Positions 1-14,600 of a DNA stretch of 64,000 nucleotides are shown here, one piece after another. The notes under the pieces are model-generated. The model was not told the DNA's origin, ran no database searches, and saw only the letters and a list, made by a program, of their open reading frames with translations. Source of the stretch: Sinotaia quadrata. Taxonomy: Eukaryota > Mollusca > Gastropoda > Architaenioglossa > Viviparidae. The stretch spans positions 104,766,360-104,830,359 of the forward strand of contig CM054181.1 of assembly GCA_028829895.1 (NCBI GenBank). The letters run 5' to 3'. Numbering within the stretch: position 1 is the first letter of the stretch; every line of letters starts with the position of its first letter. The position numbers and the translations under genes were made by a program.

Positions 1-639
1 CAATCTAATATCACATAACCTCTCATTTTAACATGTTATTCTTCTCACATTATTTGTTCCGATAAATTGTGCACGAGTACCTAGAATAACTTTAAACACA
101 CATTGCACTTCATTAAAAAAAATTATAGTGGATTTATCTAGTCTGAACCATTATTCTTTTACTTGATTTAATTTACATAATGACTTTATGGTATCATTCA
201 GCATAAAAGGAGTCATTGAATTCATTACATATTTTAGCACTGTTGAAGCTTTGAGAGAGCACATTTTTAATTTAAAACATTTACAAGCATTTTGAAAATA
301 TTTCTTTATGAATTGAATTTTTACTTCTATTTACAAATGTACCAGATCAAGATCAGAAAAATAGCTTATCCTACTTAGGCTTTGACAGACATTTTATTTT
401 TTCAAAATTAGTTGGCATCTTCAGACTTAGCACCATCAACATACTGTGGTTATTGACAGTTAGAACATTTTATTACCAAGATGGAATGAATATTTCAGCA
501 TTTGCATGGTAAACTGAGCACTTAGACTTTGTCATATCATGATCAAAGTAATGTAACCTCTCAAAGTTTATTTTATCATAAAGAATCCTATTGACACTAA
601 AGTTGGGAAAGCCAAAATATAAATGATAAAGTATTTAGA

Positions 640-1160
640 TCTAATTTATATATAGCATTTAGAATTAATTTTTATGAAGCATTTCTATGTAGTATCCAGA
701 ATTCATTTTTTTGTAGCATGTATTTATATGTAACATTCAGAAATCAAGTAATGTTTATCTATCATTTAGAAGTATTTTTAATGTAAAAGTTATTTAGCAT
801 TTATATGTAACATCCAGGAATTATTTTGATGCTACATTTATGTGTAGCATTTATACACAGCCTTCAGAATTAATTTTACCATTCATTATGATGATGATTA
901 AAGGTATTATGTCCATTTCCAACATTTATTGATTTTGCAGATGGTACAGCAATCACTCTTGTTTCATTGGTGCTGTTTAAATTACTAAATAAGTGTTTCA
1001 TAAAGTTACTCCACTCTCTGGGAGCAGATTTTTGCTGTACTAAATTTACACATAGTTTATACATGGCTTATATAGAGTGTCTCTAAATCATAGTTTTTAC
1101 ATGGCTTATATAGAGTGTCTTTAAATCGTAGTTTTACAAGGCATATATAGAGTGTCTGTA
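640..1160. repeat. Degenerate AT-rich tandem repeats left of the first FCSK exon
   Basis: 640-870 holds irregular copies built on tgtagcatttatatgtaaca. 1050-1150 holds three ~46-bp copies containing catggcttatatagagtgtc, with mismatches. No exon was found in 1-1512, although the preceding FCSK exon is missing, so this is probably intron. Confidence 0.55.
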
Positions 1161-1512
1161 GAAACCACAATCTTTGGATAAAAACAAGCTGTTATTCTTA
1201 CCAGATGACCACTGGTCTAAAGAAATTGAAGTGAATGTGAGCTGTGAGCTTCATTCTAAACCACAGAGTGGCATCATACATTGATTGTGCATCTGTTTGC
1301 TTATTTAGTTGAGCCATTCCCCAAGTATAGACAGAATGAATAAACTTTTATTTTCAGTCAAGCCTGTGTCTATTTCTCTTATCGTTAGTCTAACTTATTG
1401 TACATAAATCTACCAGTTTCTTTGTTTGTTCTTGCGCATATTGAGAGCAGCATGTAATGCATGTTTCATTGTTGACAATAAAAATTGTAAATAAATAAAA
1501 ATTGGTCTTAAG

Positions 1513-2556
1513 ATTGCAGTTGATGTCCCTCCTGGTGTCTGGGTGAGCAGTTTGGACATGCTTCTGGTGATCCCAACAGGAGCAGGTAAATTTCCATTAA
1601 AGACACGCTTGGTATTTTTCAACTTTTATCTTGAAGTAGTATATTAAAGTATAATATAAAAGTGTGTTTGTTTATTAAATTAAAATTAATCTCCCTGTTT
1701 AATATTCAATAAATGCTTGATGTGTATAGAATACAGTTCACTGTAAATGTGGGATATCTGATTTGTGTTGATTATTTTTTTTTTAAAGATTTTCTTTTTA
1801 TTATGGTCTATGATCTTACACAAGTTCATGAAATAAAAAAATAATTAGATTCTTTTTGTTTGCATTTGAATGTTTATCTCATATATCAATAAATTATTAG
1901 CATTTACATTATCTGATTGTGAATGCAAAGATTTTACCTATTAATTTTAGAATTAAGTCTTAGATGTCAAGATGTGTGAGAAAAAATGATCCTGAACATT
2001 GGGCATCTAAATAAAGTCAGGGACCTAAACTGTCAGGGACCTAAGTGTCTTTATCATGCTGATGCTAAAACTTATGCATGACACAGTTATACATTTTTGA
2101 CTGACTGCCTTGTTTTTGTTCAGGACATAATTTTTATTATATTGGAGTAGTTTGAACTAAAATACTGATATTTTGTGATTTATCTTTAGACTATTTCATT
2201 ATTTCATATCTTTAGACTATTTCTTTACTAATTTAAATACATTATAGTTATATATCCCACACACATACCAAATCATATTAAATGATGTATAGGGTCTCCT
2301 TTATTTGTGTGCGGTGATCCACTATTATAACAGAGATTTATTGTCATTAAATCACATTACAGCAACCAACACCCATTAGTTTTACCTTTCAGTTATTGCA
2401 GTTTTTTTCAGGCAAGCTTTACATTGACAATCAGCCAACAATCAATTATGGTTCTGTCTTCTTTTTTGTTGTAAATTAAACTTGTTTTATGGGTGGATTT
2501 TCTTTTAAAATTTTTTGTCAGATTATGATCAAAACTATTGTTTGGCAAAAAGTAAA

Positions 2557-2607
<51 letters not shown>

Positions 2608-5600
2608 TGAATAAATCATACCTGTGCGCATGTGCTGATTATGTATGATGATTTGTAAGACTTAAATGACTCTTGGTAAGTTTGCTTCTTCTTTTTTTTT
2701 ATATAAAAAGAGAGGTGATGGTTCTGAAACATTGATAAATCGACATGTAAATGCCAACAGGACATTGTATTTTCAGATTTATCCTGGACTTCATGTGATG
2801 CCTGTCTGTTTGCCATTCCTACAACTGTTCAATATGCCAAGGACCATGGTGTATTAAAACTTGATAATGAAGTATATCGTGTTCATTGTTTCTTATATCT
2901 TCAATTTTGAGTACTTAAAACAGAATTAACAAACCTAGTTGTTACCCTAGGGGCAATTTTCAAGCACATAAAAAACTTAGTAATATGGTATCACTACTTG
3001 ATCCACCTCTCTCAAATTTGAATGATGTAATATTAAAAGGAAAATGTTTTCTGTAATCCTTTTTGTCCTTTGGAGGAAAGACAAAATAAAGCTGCCTTAG
3101 TTAACTGTTAATTCAGTAATAAGATGGCTCTAATGTTCTGGCATCTCATTTTAAATCTGCCGCCCTACCCACTATTATCACACAAATCAAACCCTCTCCT
3201 CCATGATGCTTATATTAGCTTTAATATTTAGCATAAAAATTTTTTTTAGATTTTTACCACTTGGAGGTTTGTAAGATTTATGCTTGCCAATTCAAGTCTG
3301 GCCTCTCTGGCAAAATTATGTCCTGCCTGCCATACCTAGCAAAATGTTTGGAAAATAAACATTCTTTCTTGCCAGTCTTTATCAAAAATACATACAGCAG
3401 AACTCTTTAAATGCACTCACAATCATACACACATATGTGCAATCATATACATGCGAACAAACATATACCTACAATGTAAAAATAATCAGAATGTTTTTAG
3501 AGATATGATTGCACCTTTCTGAAGAAACTTTTTTCAAAATTTTTTCCCACTAGAGTGTAGTACAGAACATTCTGTATCAGAAAGATGTGGAAACCTTGGA
3601 GTCTTGCCAACGTCAAGATGGAACAGTGCCAGTTGTAAGTAATTTAAAAGAACAAAAATTAGCTATCTTATTTTTATGTTCATAAATTAATCATGATCAC
3701 CTAAGTATTAACCCTGCCACCTATCCACCGTTTTACTTAGGCTAATAAAATGTAACTTAGAAAATGTATGCTTCCTCCCCCACTATATATATGATGATGT
3801 CAGAATACAGTAAACTTTATGCATTTTAACTCATTAAGGTGTGTGGGATCATATACCTGACTCATGCTGTGGTAGATAAACTGTTGTCATTCTACACCAA
3901 ACCACCTTTGGATGCTTGCACCTATTTTGGCCTAGACAGTGGACAGCCGCCTCTTATGGTCAGTATGTTAGCAGTATAGTTTGTGTATCTGGTAGGATGT
4001 TGTTTTAATAAAGTACGATGAGCATGTTAACCTAAGCTTTATCCATCAAAACCGCAGATGTGCATATCTTAGGAGTATAATAATTAATGTTCCCACAGAC
4101 ATACAAGTGAAGATCAAGGTCATGTAAGCTTCCATGGGAGACTTTAAAAAACGAAACCATTCACTGAGCAGTAAGTTGCTTTTTAAAAGTAATAGCCCAT
4201 TATTACCTTCCTTGCTTCAGTATGTTCGTGATGATTAAATATTAAATATATATATTAAAACAATCCGTTACAACTAACTTGTTAAAGTCTATTGACTCCC
4301 TCATGATTTACAGGTTGTAGATCAAAATCACTAAATTACACATAATTTATACTTTGAGTTTCTAAGATGTTTGCTCAAGGAAAATTTTAAAAAATCTATT
4401 TTCTTGATGAAATTTATATGTCATTTCTACAATTCCTGGCAACTATTTTTATTTTTGTTTTATTCCAGCTGTCTGTCTTTTTTGATGTACTTTTGCCTAT
4501 GACCACAGCTGTTTCGGAAATGGATTTCATTCGAGGGGATAGAAGTGGTACTTATGGTAAACAAGGAGATGAGAGAGGAGCCAGCTTTTGTGCTTCTATG
4601 TCCAGTGCCCGTAGACTTCTTTGGAAAGAACTACATGGGTACAGATTGAAAGCATGTAAGATTATCTATTTCTTATAATATCAAAATCTTGTAACATTTT
4701 AAAACTGCTTTACATACATGCATAATCCATCCCCACTATGACATTAGTAAAGTCAACACTTGCAAAACGTTTTATAAGGAACAAGAGAGATAATTTTAAT
4801 CAAAATAATATTATAGCAATACTTTTAATCAGTGAAAATATGTACTTTTAAAACTATATTTTCCACAAAAAAATTCACTTATAATGAAAATCATATATGC
4901 AAAGTGCTAGGGGATATAATATACTTTAAATAATTGTTAACCATTCTTACTTACCCTGCTTGGCTTCATTCTTCCCAAAATTCTAGTATTTTACAAAATT
5001 CTAGTATTTTGCACAAGTGCTCACACCCACATGATCACACTAAAAACGTTCCTTTATTCATTTAGTAAATACATCAGGAAAACTTATTTTGTACTTTTAA
5101 AAATAATATTTCTTCATGAAATTAAGTGTTTCATGAATACCTATCAGAGAAGCATACTGTAGGAGTCATACTTAAAGCGAGAGCCAACAGACACTTTTTA
5201 GGGAGATAAAGATAAGAAGCTTATGTATTAGCATATCCCATGAGCGACGTCTCATTAGTGACACCAGAACCTAGGTACAGGTTAAACTAATAAGGAGACC
5301 AGGAAGTCTGTGAGTATACTTATCGGGTAAATAATCATGATATTAAGGAAAGCTTTTTATTTTACATAAGCAAGTTTCTTTTCCATCGTACAACCAGACG
5401 CAAGTATTTCCCAAATAATCCGATTATTACAAACGTCAAGCACAAACTACAACAAATGAAAATGCCAGGGAATAAGCCTCCTGCTTGTCCATGGCATTTT
5501 ATAGTAAATATGAAATAGAAAGCAAAAAAGGTCCATATATGATACATGAGAGCAACAAAGACATCAGTTAATGGCTTACTTAACATATAACATGTGATAC

Positions 5601-8600
5601 ATGAGAGCAACAAAGACATCAGTTAATGGCTTACTTAACATATAACATGTGATACATGAGAGCAACAAAGACATCAGTTAATGGCTTACTTAACATATAA
5701 CATGTGATACATGAGAGCAACAAAGACATCAGTTAATGGCTTACTTAACATAACGTGATTCATGAGAGCAACGAAGACGTCAGTTAATGGCTTACTTAAC
5801 ATATAACATGTGATACATGAGAGCAACAAAAACATTGTGATAGTGATTATCTGGCTTTCACTATTGTGATAGTGGTTATCTGGATATTGCTATTGTGATA
5901 GTGGTTATCTGGCTATCACTATTGTGATAGTGGTTATCTGGCTATCGCTATTGTGATAGTGGTTATCTGGCTATCACTATTGTGATAGTGGTTATCTGGC
6001 TGTTGCTGTTGTGATATTGGTTATCTGGCTATCGCTATTGTGATAGTGGTTATCTGGCTGTTGCTATTGTGATAGTGGTTATCTGGCTATCGCTATTGTG
6101 ATAGTGGTTATCTGGCTATCACTATTGTGATTGTGGTTATCTGGCTATCACTATTGCTTGCTGTCACTTAACACAGGGCTAGCTAGGCATTTGTATGCTT
6201 ATTTTTACCCAGCAGACATTCAACCAGCATTCACAAAACATTCTTGTTCTTTCAGTCTTGCAATTTGAGCAAATTACTCAAGTGGATGGGTGTTAGAGTA
6301 TTCTTTTGGGTAGCCACATGAAAAAAAGCGCACATAAGCATCTAAGATGCTGCCAGTACAGTCAAAATACATATGTGTCAGCTAAGCAGATGGGTAATGA
6401 AACAATATGCCATGCTTTGTCTTGGAAACAACAGAAGGATGATGGGAGCTAAAATAACCAAAGCAACCAACGAAACAATGTGGGAGACAGCTGATTTCCC
6501 CAAGAGACTCTTGAAATACACAGTCCTGTCTTGATACAACTTCTCCTATGTTGAAGCCAGAAACAGTTCTAAGGGCACATCACTCAAATAAATTATCTAT
6601 TGCTTATTTCTTCTTAGAGGGGTGTGAGTCCTTGACTCTGGCTTGTGTGATCATGGTTCCTATCTTATCTGGTTGTCACATTTTTCAGGTTATTTTAATG
6701 ACCCTGTTCCAACATTTAGACCCAGAATTATTAATTATGAAATTTGTACTATATTGACTTTAATACTGATGACAGCCCCATGGCCTAACCTACCCTTCAA
6801 TCTCTATACTAGATCACCGTTTGTTGGGAAAATCAAATACCTAGCATAGTGTTCTTAAATACTAAATAACACCCGACATAATTTAATACTGATGACAGCC
6901 CCATGGCCTAACCTACCCTTCAATCTCTATACTAGATCACCGTTTGTTGGGAAAATCAAATACCTAGCATAGTGTTCTTAAATACTAAATAACACCCGAC
7001 ATAATTTAATACTGATGACAGCCCCATGGCCTAACCTACCCTTCAATCTCTATACTAGATCACCGTTTGTTGGGAAAATCAAATACCTAGCATAGTGTTC
7101 TTAAATACTAAATAACACCAGACATAAATATTGAGGCGTGGTGAGGTGCATTGTCTGCCATATTAGGGTTTTTATTGTTAGTTTAATTTATTTAATCAAC
7201 ATGTAACCCCTCATGCCACAAGTGGAGGGTAAGGTAAAAAGATGTAAACCAACCCTCCATCCAGTTTTTATACTAGACTGAATTTTGAGCTCAGAAGTCC
7301 TGTGTTTAGTCACCCCCTTTTTTTTTTACATTTGTTTGTTTGGTTTGTTTGTCACAACTATGCAGGCATAATTGAAGGAGGCAAATTTCATTATCTCACT
7401 GATGTGGCTACTGAGCATAAGAAGATGTTGCTGCAGTGTCCACTGGTCATGAATGATGACAGTTTTAAGTGGGCATCCATTATCCATGCAGATATTCAGG
7501 TATTAATTACTCGGTAAATCTTTGAAAATAGTGTCCATTAAGCACGTAATCCTATTTGACCACCAAATAGTCTTTTTAAAGTAAATATAAATTTCAGCAA
7601 TTTAACACATGAAACGTTTTTTGTATTTACTGCTTCTCTGATTCTGAATTAGCCACCAACAACATTTAGATGCTAAAGTTCAGTGACTGATAGATTGTCC
7701 AATTTCTGCCTGCAAGTGTTTTACTGCCTGGGAAATGACTGTGCCTATATTTTCCTTCCAAATCCCTGTTTCATATATTTTTTAATATTGCTAGAAGGTC
7801 TTAGTATATTATCTCTTTTTCTGGCCCTTTATCTCTTTTTCAATAACAAGAATAGCTTTTTAAGACACAATCAAGATGTTTAAGGACTGGAAGGATGCCA
7901 TCAGCTGTCATATTTTCATTAATGGAATCTACAAGACAGACCTATGGTTTTGCCTTGTATAAGTTGTTTCCATTTTCTTCTGTTTGGATAATGTTGTATC
8001 CTAGATTTTGCATTTTTATTTTCAGTTCTTGTCTTGTGGTTTTTAATTTAAAACTAATTTATTTCCAGTCTGAAGAAATGGTTGAAACAGACAGTATGGT
8101 AATCAACAGTATTTTGAAAGGGGGCGTAACTGTAGGCTCCAAGTCAGTTATCAGCCATTGCTTGCTCTCGGGAAATATTAGCATTGGCACGGATTCTTTC
8201 ATCAGTGGTGTTGAAGTTGAACATTCTAAGGTAAATTTGATGTACTCACAATTTTATGATTATCTTGACTATATTTATTTTGGGATCTTGAGTCAGTTTT
8301 GTGAAAAATTTTTTTTTATATTATTAATTAGAAATGGAATTTGGTAATTAATGTGCTTTAAGCTATATTAAGCTTTTAAATTTTTAATCAGTGAGCATGC
8401 TGTTATAACTGAATCACATATAAAGGAGGTGTTTGAAAAGTTCATGATCTGATCCAGAGATGGCACTTGAATTGCCCCAAGCATCACACCATTTTACTTC
8501 TCCATCTTTAGTATTGTCACACGCAATATTATATAGTAATATGTCGAGTACTGTTTGTTTGGTAGCTCATCAACGTTAGTGACCCTAACGTATTATAAAT

Positions 8601-11600
8601 GATGGAAAAAATAGAGCACTGTACTGTCATCAGATATCTCATACAGTAAGGTATTTCACCAACCAAAATCAAAACCAACAAGGATAATACTTTAAGAGAA
8701 TCTTTTCCTTCATTTTTTTGATAAAAAGATGGGTATCTCTGTTGAAACCTGGCAAAGAGAGTATGGAGTAGGATCCCCACAGTGGACAACCACCAACAGC
8801 AATAACCGAAGGAACAATCGACCAAGTCTGTGATGTGGTATTGCAAGACTGCCAAATTAAAGTATATGAAATTAGTGAGGTTATGGGCATCTCACCTGAA
8901 TGGGTGTACTATATCATAACTCAAGAATTGGGTAGGGCAAAGGTCTCTGTGAGGTGGGTGCCACATTTGTAGACGCTGGTACAAAATGCATTCAGTGTAA
9001 AATTTCAACGTTTTGGGAGCTTTTTAAAAAGAATCATCCCAACTTTCTGAGGAAATGTGTTACTGTGGATGAAATATGATTCACCACTACAAACCAGAGA
9101 TAAAGAGCAGTCAAAACAATAAGAGCAGTCAAAACAATGAAAACACCATTTACCTCAGCTGGCAAAGTTATGACCTCAGTCTTCTGGGTTTCCAAGAGAA
9201 TAATAATGATCAGTTATCTTCCAATGTGACACACAATAATTGGAGAGTACTACACTAACCAAATTCAGCAGTTGCAAGAAAAAGATGTGGGGGAAAAATG
9301 CTAGGGGTGGCCACGGAAAAGATGCTGGTCCATCACAACAATACACCTGCTCACAAATCTGTAATTAACAATGGCCAACATTCACAAATTTCTGTTGCCT
9401 CAAGCCCCTTATTTGCTGGATTTGGCTCAATTGGTCTTCTTCCTGTTCCCAAAACTGAGAAAGTTTTTGGCCAGAAGGAAATTTTCAATGAGTGAAGAGA
9501 TTTCAAGAGAGAGAGCTTGAGTAAATACCCTATAAGTAGGTATAACTGTGATGGAACACCACTGAACTGAATGTAAATGGGGACCATGTTAGAAAATAAA
9601 AGCACATTCAAATGAATATGTTGTTTCTTTCTGTATCAGGTCACAAATTTTTCAAACACTCCTTGTAGATAATAATATAGTTACTCTACATATTATTTTG
9701 ATTAAAGCTTGGTCACATTGTGCATTTCTGTTGGAAATAACTGTGTTTGCTTTGGTGTGCATATTCTCAGAAAAATAATGATATGTTTACTGTGTGCATG
9801 CTGAGAAAAGTAAAATGTTTCCTTTGTGAATGTTTTGAAGAAATAGCAATGTGTTTGCTTAAGCATGTTGTTTTGCAGAAATACAATGTACTTATTGGTT
9901 TCATGTTGTTGGAGAAAAGTAACATGTTTGTTTAGTGCATATTGTGTTGATGAAAATAATATGTTTGTTGTGTGCATGTTGCTTTGATGAAAATAATATG
10001 TTTGTTGTGTGCATGTTGCTTTGAGGAAAATAATATGTTTGTTGTGTGCATGTTGCTTTGAGAAAAATAATATGTTTGTTGTATGCATGTTGCTTTGAGG
10101 AAAATAATATGTTTGTTGTGTGCATGTTGCTTTGAGGAAAATAATATGTTTGTTGTGTGCATGTTGCTTTGAGGAAAATAATATATAGCTCTGTGCACAT
10201 TGTTTTTTAAAAAAATGTGTTTGCTTTGGGCATTTTGTTGTAAAGAAAATAACAATATGGTTGCTCTTTGTATGTTGTTTTGAGGAAAACTGTGTTTGCT
10301 GTGTGCATGCTGTTTTGAGGAAAGTAACAATGTTTTTTAATGCCTGTTATTTTGAGGAAACTAATAGTGTTTGCTGAGTGTATGTTTTGAGGAAAGTAAA
10401 CAAAAGTAAAACTGTTTACTCTGTGCAAATTGATTTTAGGAAAATAACAGTATGGTTCTGTACATGTTGTTTTGAAGAAAATAATGTTTGCTTGTGCATG
10501 TTGTTCTGAAGAAAGTAACAGTGTTTGCTGTGTGCATTTTATTTTGAAGAAAGTAACAGTGTTTGCTGTGTGCATTTTATTTTGAAGAAAGTAACACTGT
10601 TTGCTTTGTGCATTTTTTTTGAGGAAAGTAACACTGTGTTTGCTCTGTGCATTTGTTTTGAGGAAAGTAACACTGTGTTTGCTCTGTGCATTTGTTTTGA
10701 GGAAAGTAGCACTGTGTTTGCTGTCTGTGTTTTGAGGAAAGTAACACTGTTTGCTCTGTGCATATTGCTTTAAGGGAGTCTCATTTTCAACTTAAGAACA
10801 TTATCTTTTCTTTACAATACTGTTGAAAAATATGCTTCTCCAGCCATTAGCTTTGTGACATGTCACCATTTCATTCATTTATTTTGTTCTGTATTTATAA
10901 TCTGTGTACCCAGCTTAAAAAACCCATGCAATTTGCCGACAACATGGTAGTACAAGGATTCAACATCCGTCTCAGAACAATTGGCACCACACGCCAGGTC
11001 TTCACTGTACATGGTTGCTATGATCACATCCAGGTAAATCCTTGTGCATCAAGTAAACAACTTGACTGCTTGCACTTGTAGACTGCTGTATGATCCTAGG
11101 TTTGGATACAAATGAAATTCTTAGCTAATTTCATTGTAGTGACAGTTGATTCATAGGCAGAAGGCTGAAATGTGTATTCACAACATAAGACTTGAGTGTG
11201 ATTTGTCTAGTCGTTTGTTAACTCCTTTTACTGAATTGTTTTGTGTTCAACCATTTAGAAAACCGCTAAAGTTTTAATATTCTAATTACCATTTGAATAG
11301 TTTCTATCTCTGTGCTTTTTTAGATGCCTATATGGAAAAGTACAAGTACCTTTTGCAATGAGCCTTGGCTGGTGTTTCTGAGACGTACTGGAATTCTCAG
11401 AGAAGATCTCTGGGGAACCGAAGTGGTCAGTAATTTCAGGGTTTTTTCCCTCAAAAAAATTACATTTTTATTAGATGTAATTTATAAATAAATTCGTTAA
11501 TTTAATTATTGCTTTGGTGGTCAAAAGAAGAAAATATTTAAGATTTCTCCTTGGACTGACCAAGTTAATTCACATTTGAGTAGATATGCCTGCATGGAAT

Positions 11601-14600
11601 ATGCAGTTTTGTTCATCATTAAAGTATTTTTAAGGCTAGATCATCTTTCATGATCAGACTTCTTGCCACTCCAAATTCAAAGTGATTAGACACTAGAATT
11701 CTCTACAGCAGGTAAACTTTTGATCTCAGCCCATTGGCTGGTCTCATTCTTGTAAATCTTAACCATTGGATAATAAAAACTACTCATCCAGTTGGAACTG
11801 GTTTTGATTGCATCAGCAATTTCTAGCATATTCTCAACTTGAGTTGTTTACTTGAACTCTGACACTTACAAAAACACCATCATTAGGAGTGCCCAAGGTC
11901 AAGTGACTGCGACAATTTAACAATTTATATAACAGTTAAGTCTAGAAAGGCAAATTTACTCCGCCACACTAAGAATATTAATATTTGAAACGTGCTCTAA
12001 GGCAGTGCTTCTTAGCCCTTTTTGAATCATGGACCCCCTTTGAAAATTTCTCTTTGAGTCATGGACCCCTTGAAAAATGTGAAAACTATGGACCATTCCC
12101 TAGAAAAATGCACATAAGCAGAATTAAAAAAAAATATAGTGAATATTTGACTTTCATGGCCCTTCCTGATGCCCATCTATGGACCCCAGATTAAGAACCA
12201 CTGCTCTAGGTCTCTTACTAACTAAAGTGAACTTTCACTAAGAATAGTAATATTTGAAACCTGTCCAAAGTAAGAATTTAACTGTGCCTTTATGATAGGC
12301 TGAGGATTCTAAGAAAAGTGTTTTTAAAAATAAAGCTTTAAAATTATGTCATAGAGGTTGAGAATGACCAGTATTTAAATGATTCAAGACTATTCCGAAA
12401 TCTCAGGCTTTAGAAACTGATTCAGTCTTGAGTTTTTCTCTTGTGTTGTTTGAACTTATTAAAGCACAGAAAGGGTTCATATTTCATTCTGATATAAATT
12501 ATGCTTATATTTATACAGTCACTAATTTCATACATTTACTGAAATTGTATATGAATCCATCATTACTGTATCTTTTAATATTTTGCTTTAATAATTAGAT
12601 CCAGTTTTTTTAAAATTATTTTTTCTTTAAAATTTCTGTTGTAGGACAAGGATGAGCAAACAATTCTGTCAGCCAAACTTTTCCCAGTATTTCATGCCAC
12701 AGAGAATGTGGGTTTGAAAGAAATATTATGGCTACAAGGCAAGCTTGTTGATTCCACCAGCATGGATTTTCTAAAACGGTATATTATCTTATCAGCTCTG
12801 TAAATGTTACAGTTATGATCATTATGATAGTTAATGTTATATTTAATTAATATTTGTTTCTCACTTCTAAATATTATGGTCATAACCTCACATTTTGTGC
12901 CAAGAAAATTAATTTTATATTGGTTGGAATCTCATTGTTGTAAATGATATACTGTATATACTCGGATATTGGTCGAGAAATTTGTTCACTTTTGAAACAA
13001 TAAATACTGAACTTGTACTTATAGTCAAGTCGCAAAATCTGCTGACAATAATTTAGGGTAAAATCATAAAATGTTAGCATATAATCATTACCTGTAAGTT
13101 ACCATTCTTTGCAAAAAAGCTTTTATTATTGCTTGTGAGCATAGAAATATTAGCATACACCTCACTAATATATTTATAGAATGCAAGTTTACTTCAACAT
13201 TTTGGACTAGAGAGGCAAGACTAAGAGGTCAGGTCGGCAAAGTACAGGAAACTATGCTGTATGGCCCATTGACTGCAGAGATCATCTTTCTGTTTAATAT
13301 TTATTATAGGCCATTGATCGTAAATGTGGAGTAAGCCTGTAACATATAGGTCTATAATATAGGTAATTACTATTCACCTGTTTTATTTTACACTAATTGA
13401 AGATGCTTCCCTTACTAAATTTCTCATACATACCGGAAGTAGAGAACAGAAGTCATCCATTTTTATTCACACGTTGATTGTTTACAAATTATTTTTAAAC
13501 AGTTTAAATTTTATTTCATTTTTTTATTATGGGTACATAAAAGGTGATTTTATATCAAATTACTGATAAAGAATGGAACAGTTTTTCATCTTTTGCATTG
13601 TTTGACCCTTTGACTTATACTCGGATGCTGAATTTGGGACTAGGATTCAGCCCTTAATTTTGTTTTGATTTATACTCAACCAATATTCAAATATATATGG
13701 TAGTCATGATCATGCACTCTCTGTACCAAGATAATTAATGGTACATTGATGTTTGATCTCATTGTTGTTTCTTTTCTGAGGTATTTAATGAAATTATTTT
13801 TATTATTATTTTTTTAACCAATGACAAGATATTTGTAGGTATACAGTACTGATCGGATCGTGTAATTTTATTTTATTTTTCATTTTCATTTATTTATTAT
13901 TTCTTTTTCTTTTTACTTTACAGGTATTTATAACCAGTAATAATGTAATGAATTTCATGAAGTGTTTAACTTAGTAACAGGACAATAATTATTTGGGACA
14001 GTAGTGTATACCTACTTTTGGCTCACTCTGTAGTTTGATATGAAATCTTATTTTAAAAGTCAAATTTGAATAAACTAAAACAAAAGTTATTTTTATGATC
14101 TGAGACTGAAAGTTAAAAAGGCAGTAATATTAGTAAGTGAACTATATCTTTTGCTTTGTAATATCATCAGCTGGAGAGCTTCCTGGCGCTTATCCATGGC
14201 CGAGATCCTGTCTTTTATTGAACTTGAAACTGAGCTAAAATGGAGAAAGTGAGTTAAATTTGACATATTATGTATTATTATAAATATACATTTTCTTTTA
14301 TTCATTCTATTTACATTTATTTGAACACTTGTTTTGCGTTCAAATTGCAATAGATCCATGAAAATATTATCTCTAGATTCAAAGTAAATAATTGCTCTGC
14401 AAACTGTTTTAGATTACCACTCATTATTTTTACACATGTCTTCCATTTTCATTTACACTAGTATTTTTCTTCACTTTGAGGATGCAGTGTTCACATTTGA
14501 AAGAGTTTATGCCTGAGTGCTTAAATATCAGTAGACCAGTTTAGCAAGTTGGACATACACTTGTGCAGACGTGTGTACATGCGTGCATTTATTCAGTTAA

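Larger units (their letters stand above)
1513..8230 (+). other. FCSK: FCSK exons 1-7 of the window: fucokinase/nucleotidyltransferase-like region with beta-helix turns
   Basis: Fragment residues 1-284. Exon 1513-1585 carries [13 protein letters not shown], exon 2777-2871 carries QYAKDHGV, and exon 3839-3958 carries [14 protein letters not shown]; all three are recognisable blocks of the animal FCSK N-terminal domain (Pfam family PF07959, L-fucokinase). Exon 4469-4655 ends in the [10 protein letters not shown] helix. Exon 8069-8230 ([18 protein letters not shown]...) shows the hydrophobic-G-x-x pattern of left-handed beta-helix turns, as in sugar-phosphate nucleotidyltransferases. In animals this region is not known to act as a guanylyltransferase; that is family knowledge and is not visible here. 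Confidence 0.88.

Noticed and set aside
9702..10773. His/Gln-rich and Cys/Phe-rich frames
   Set aside because: 37-bp minisatellite and its diverged relatives read in several frames.
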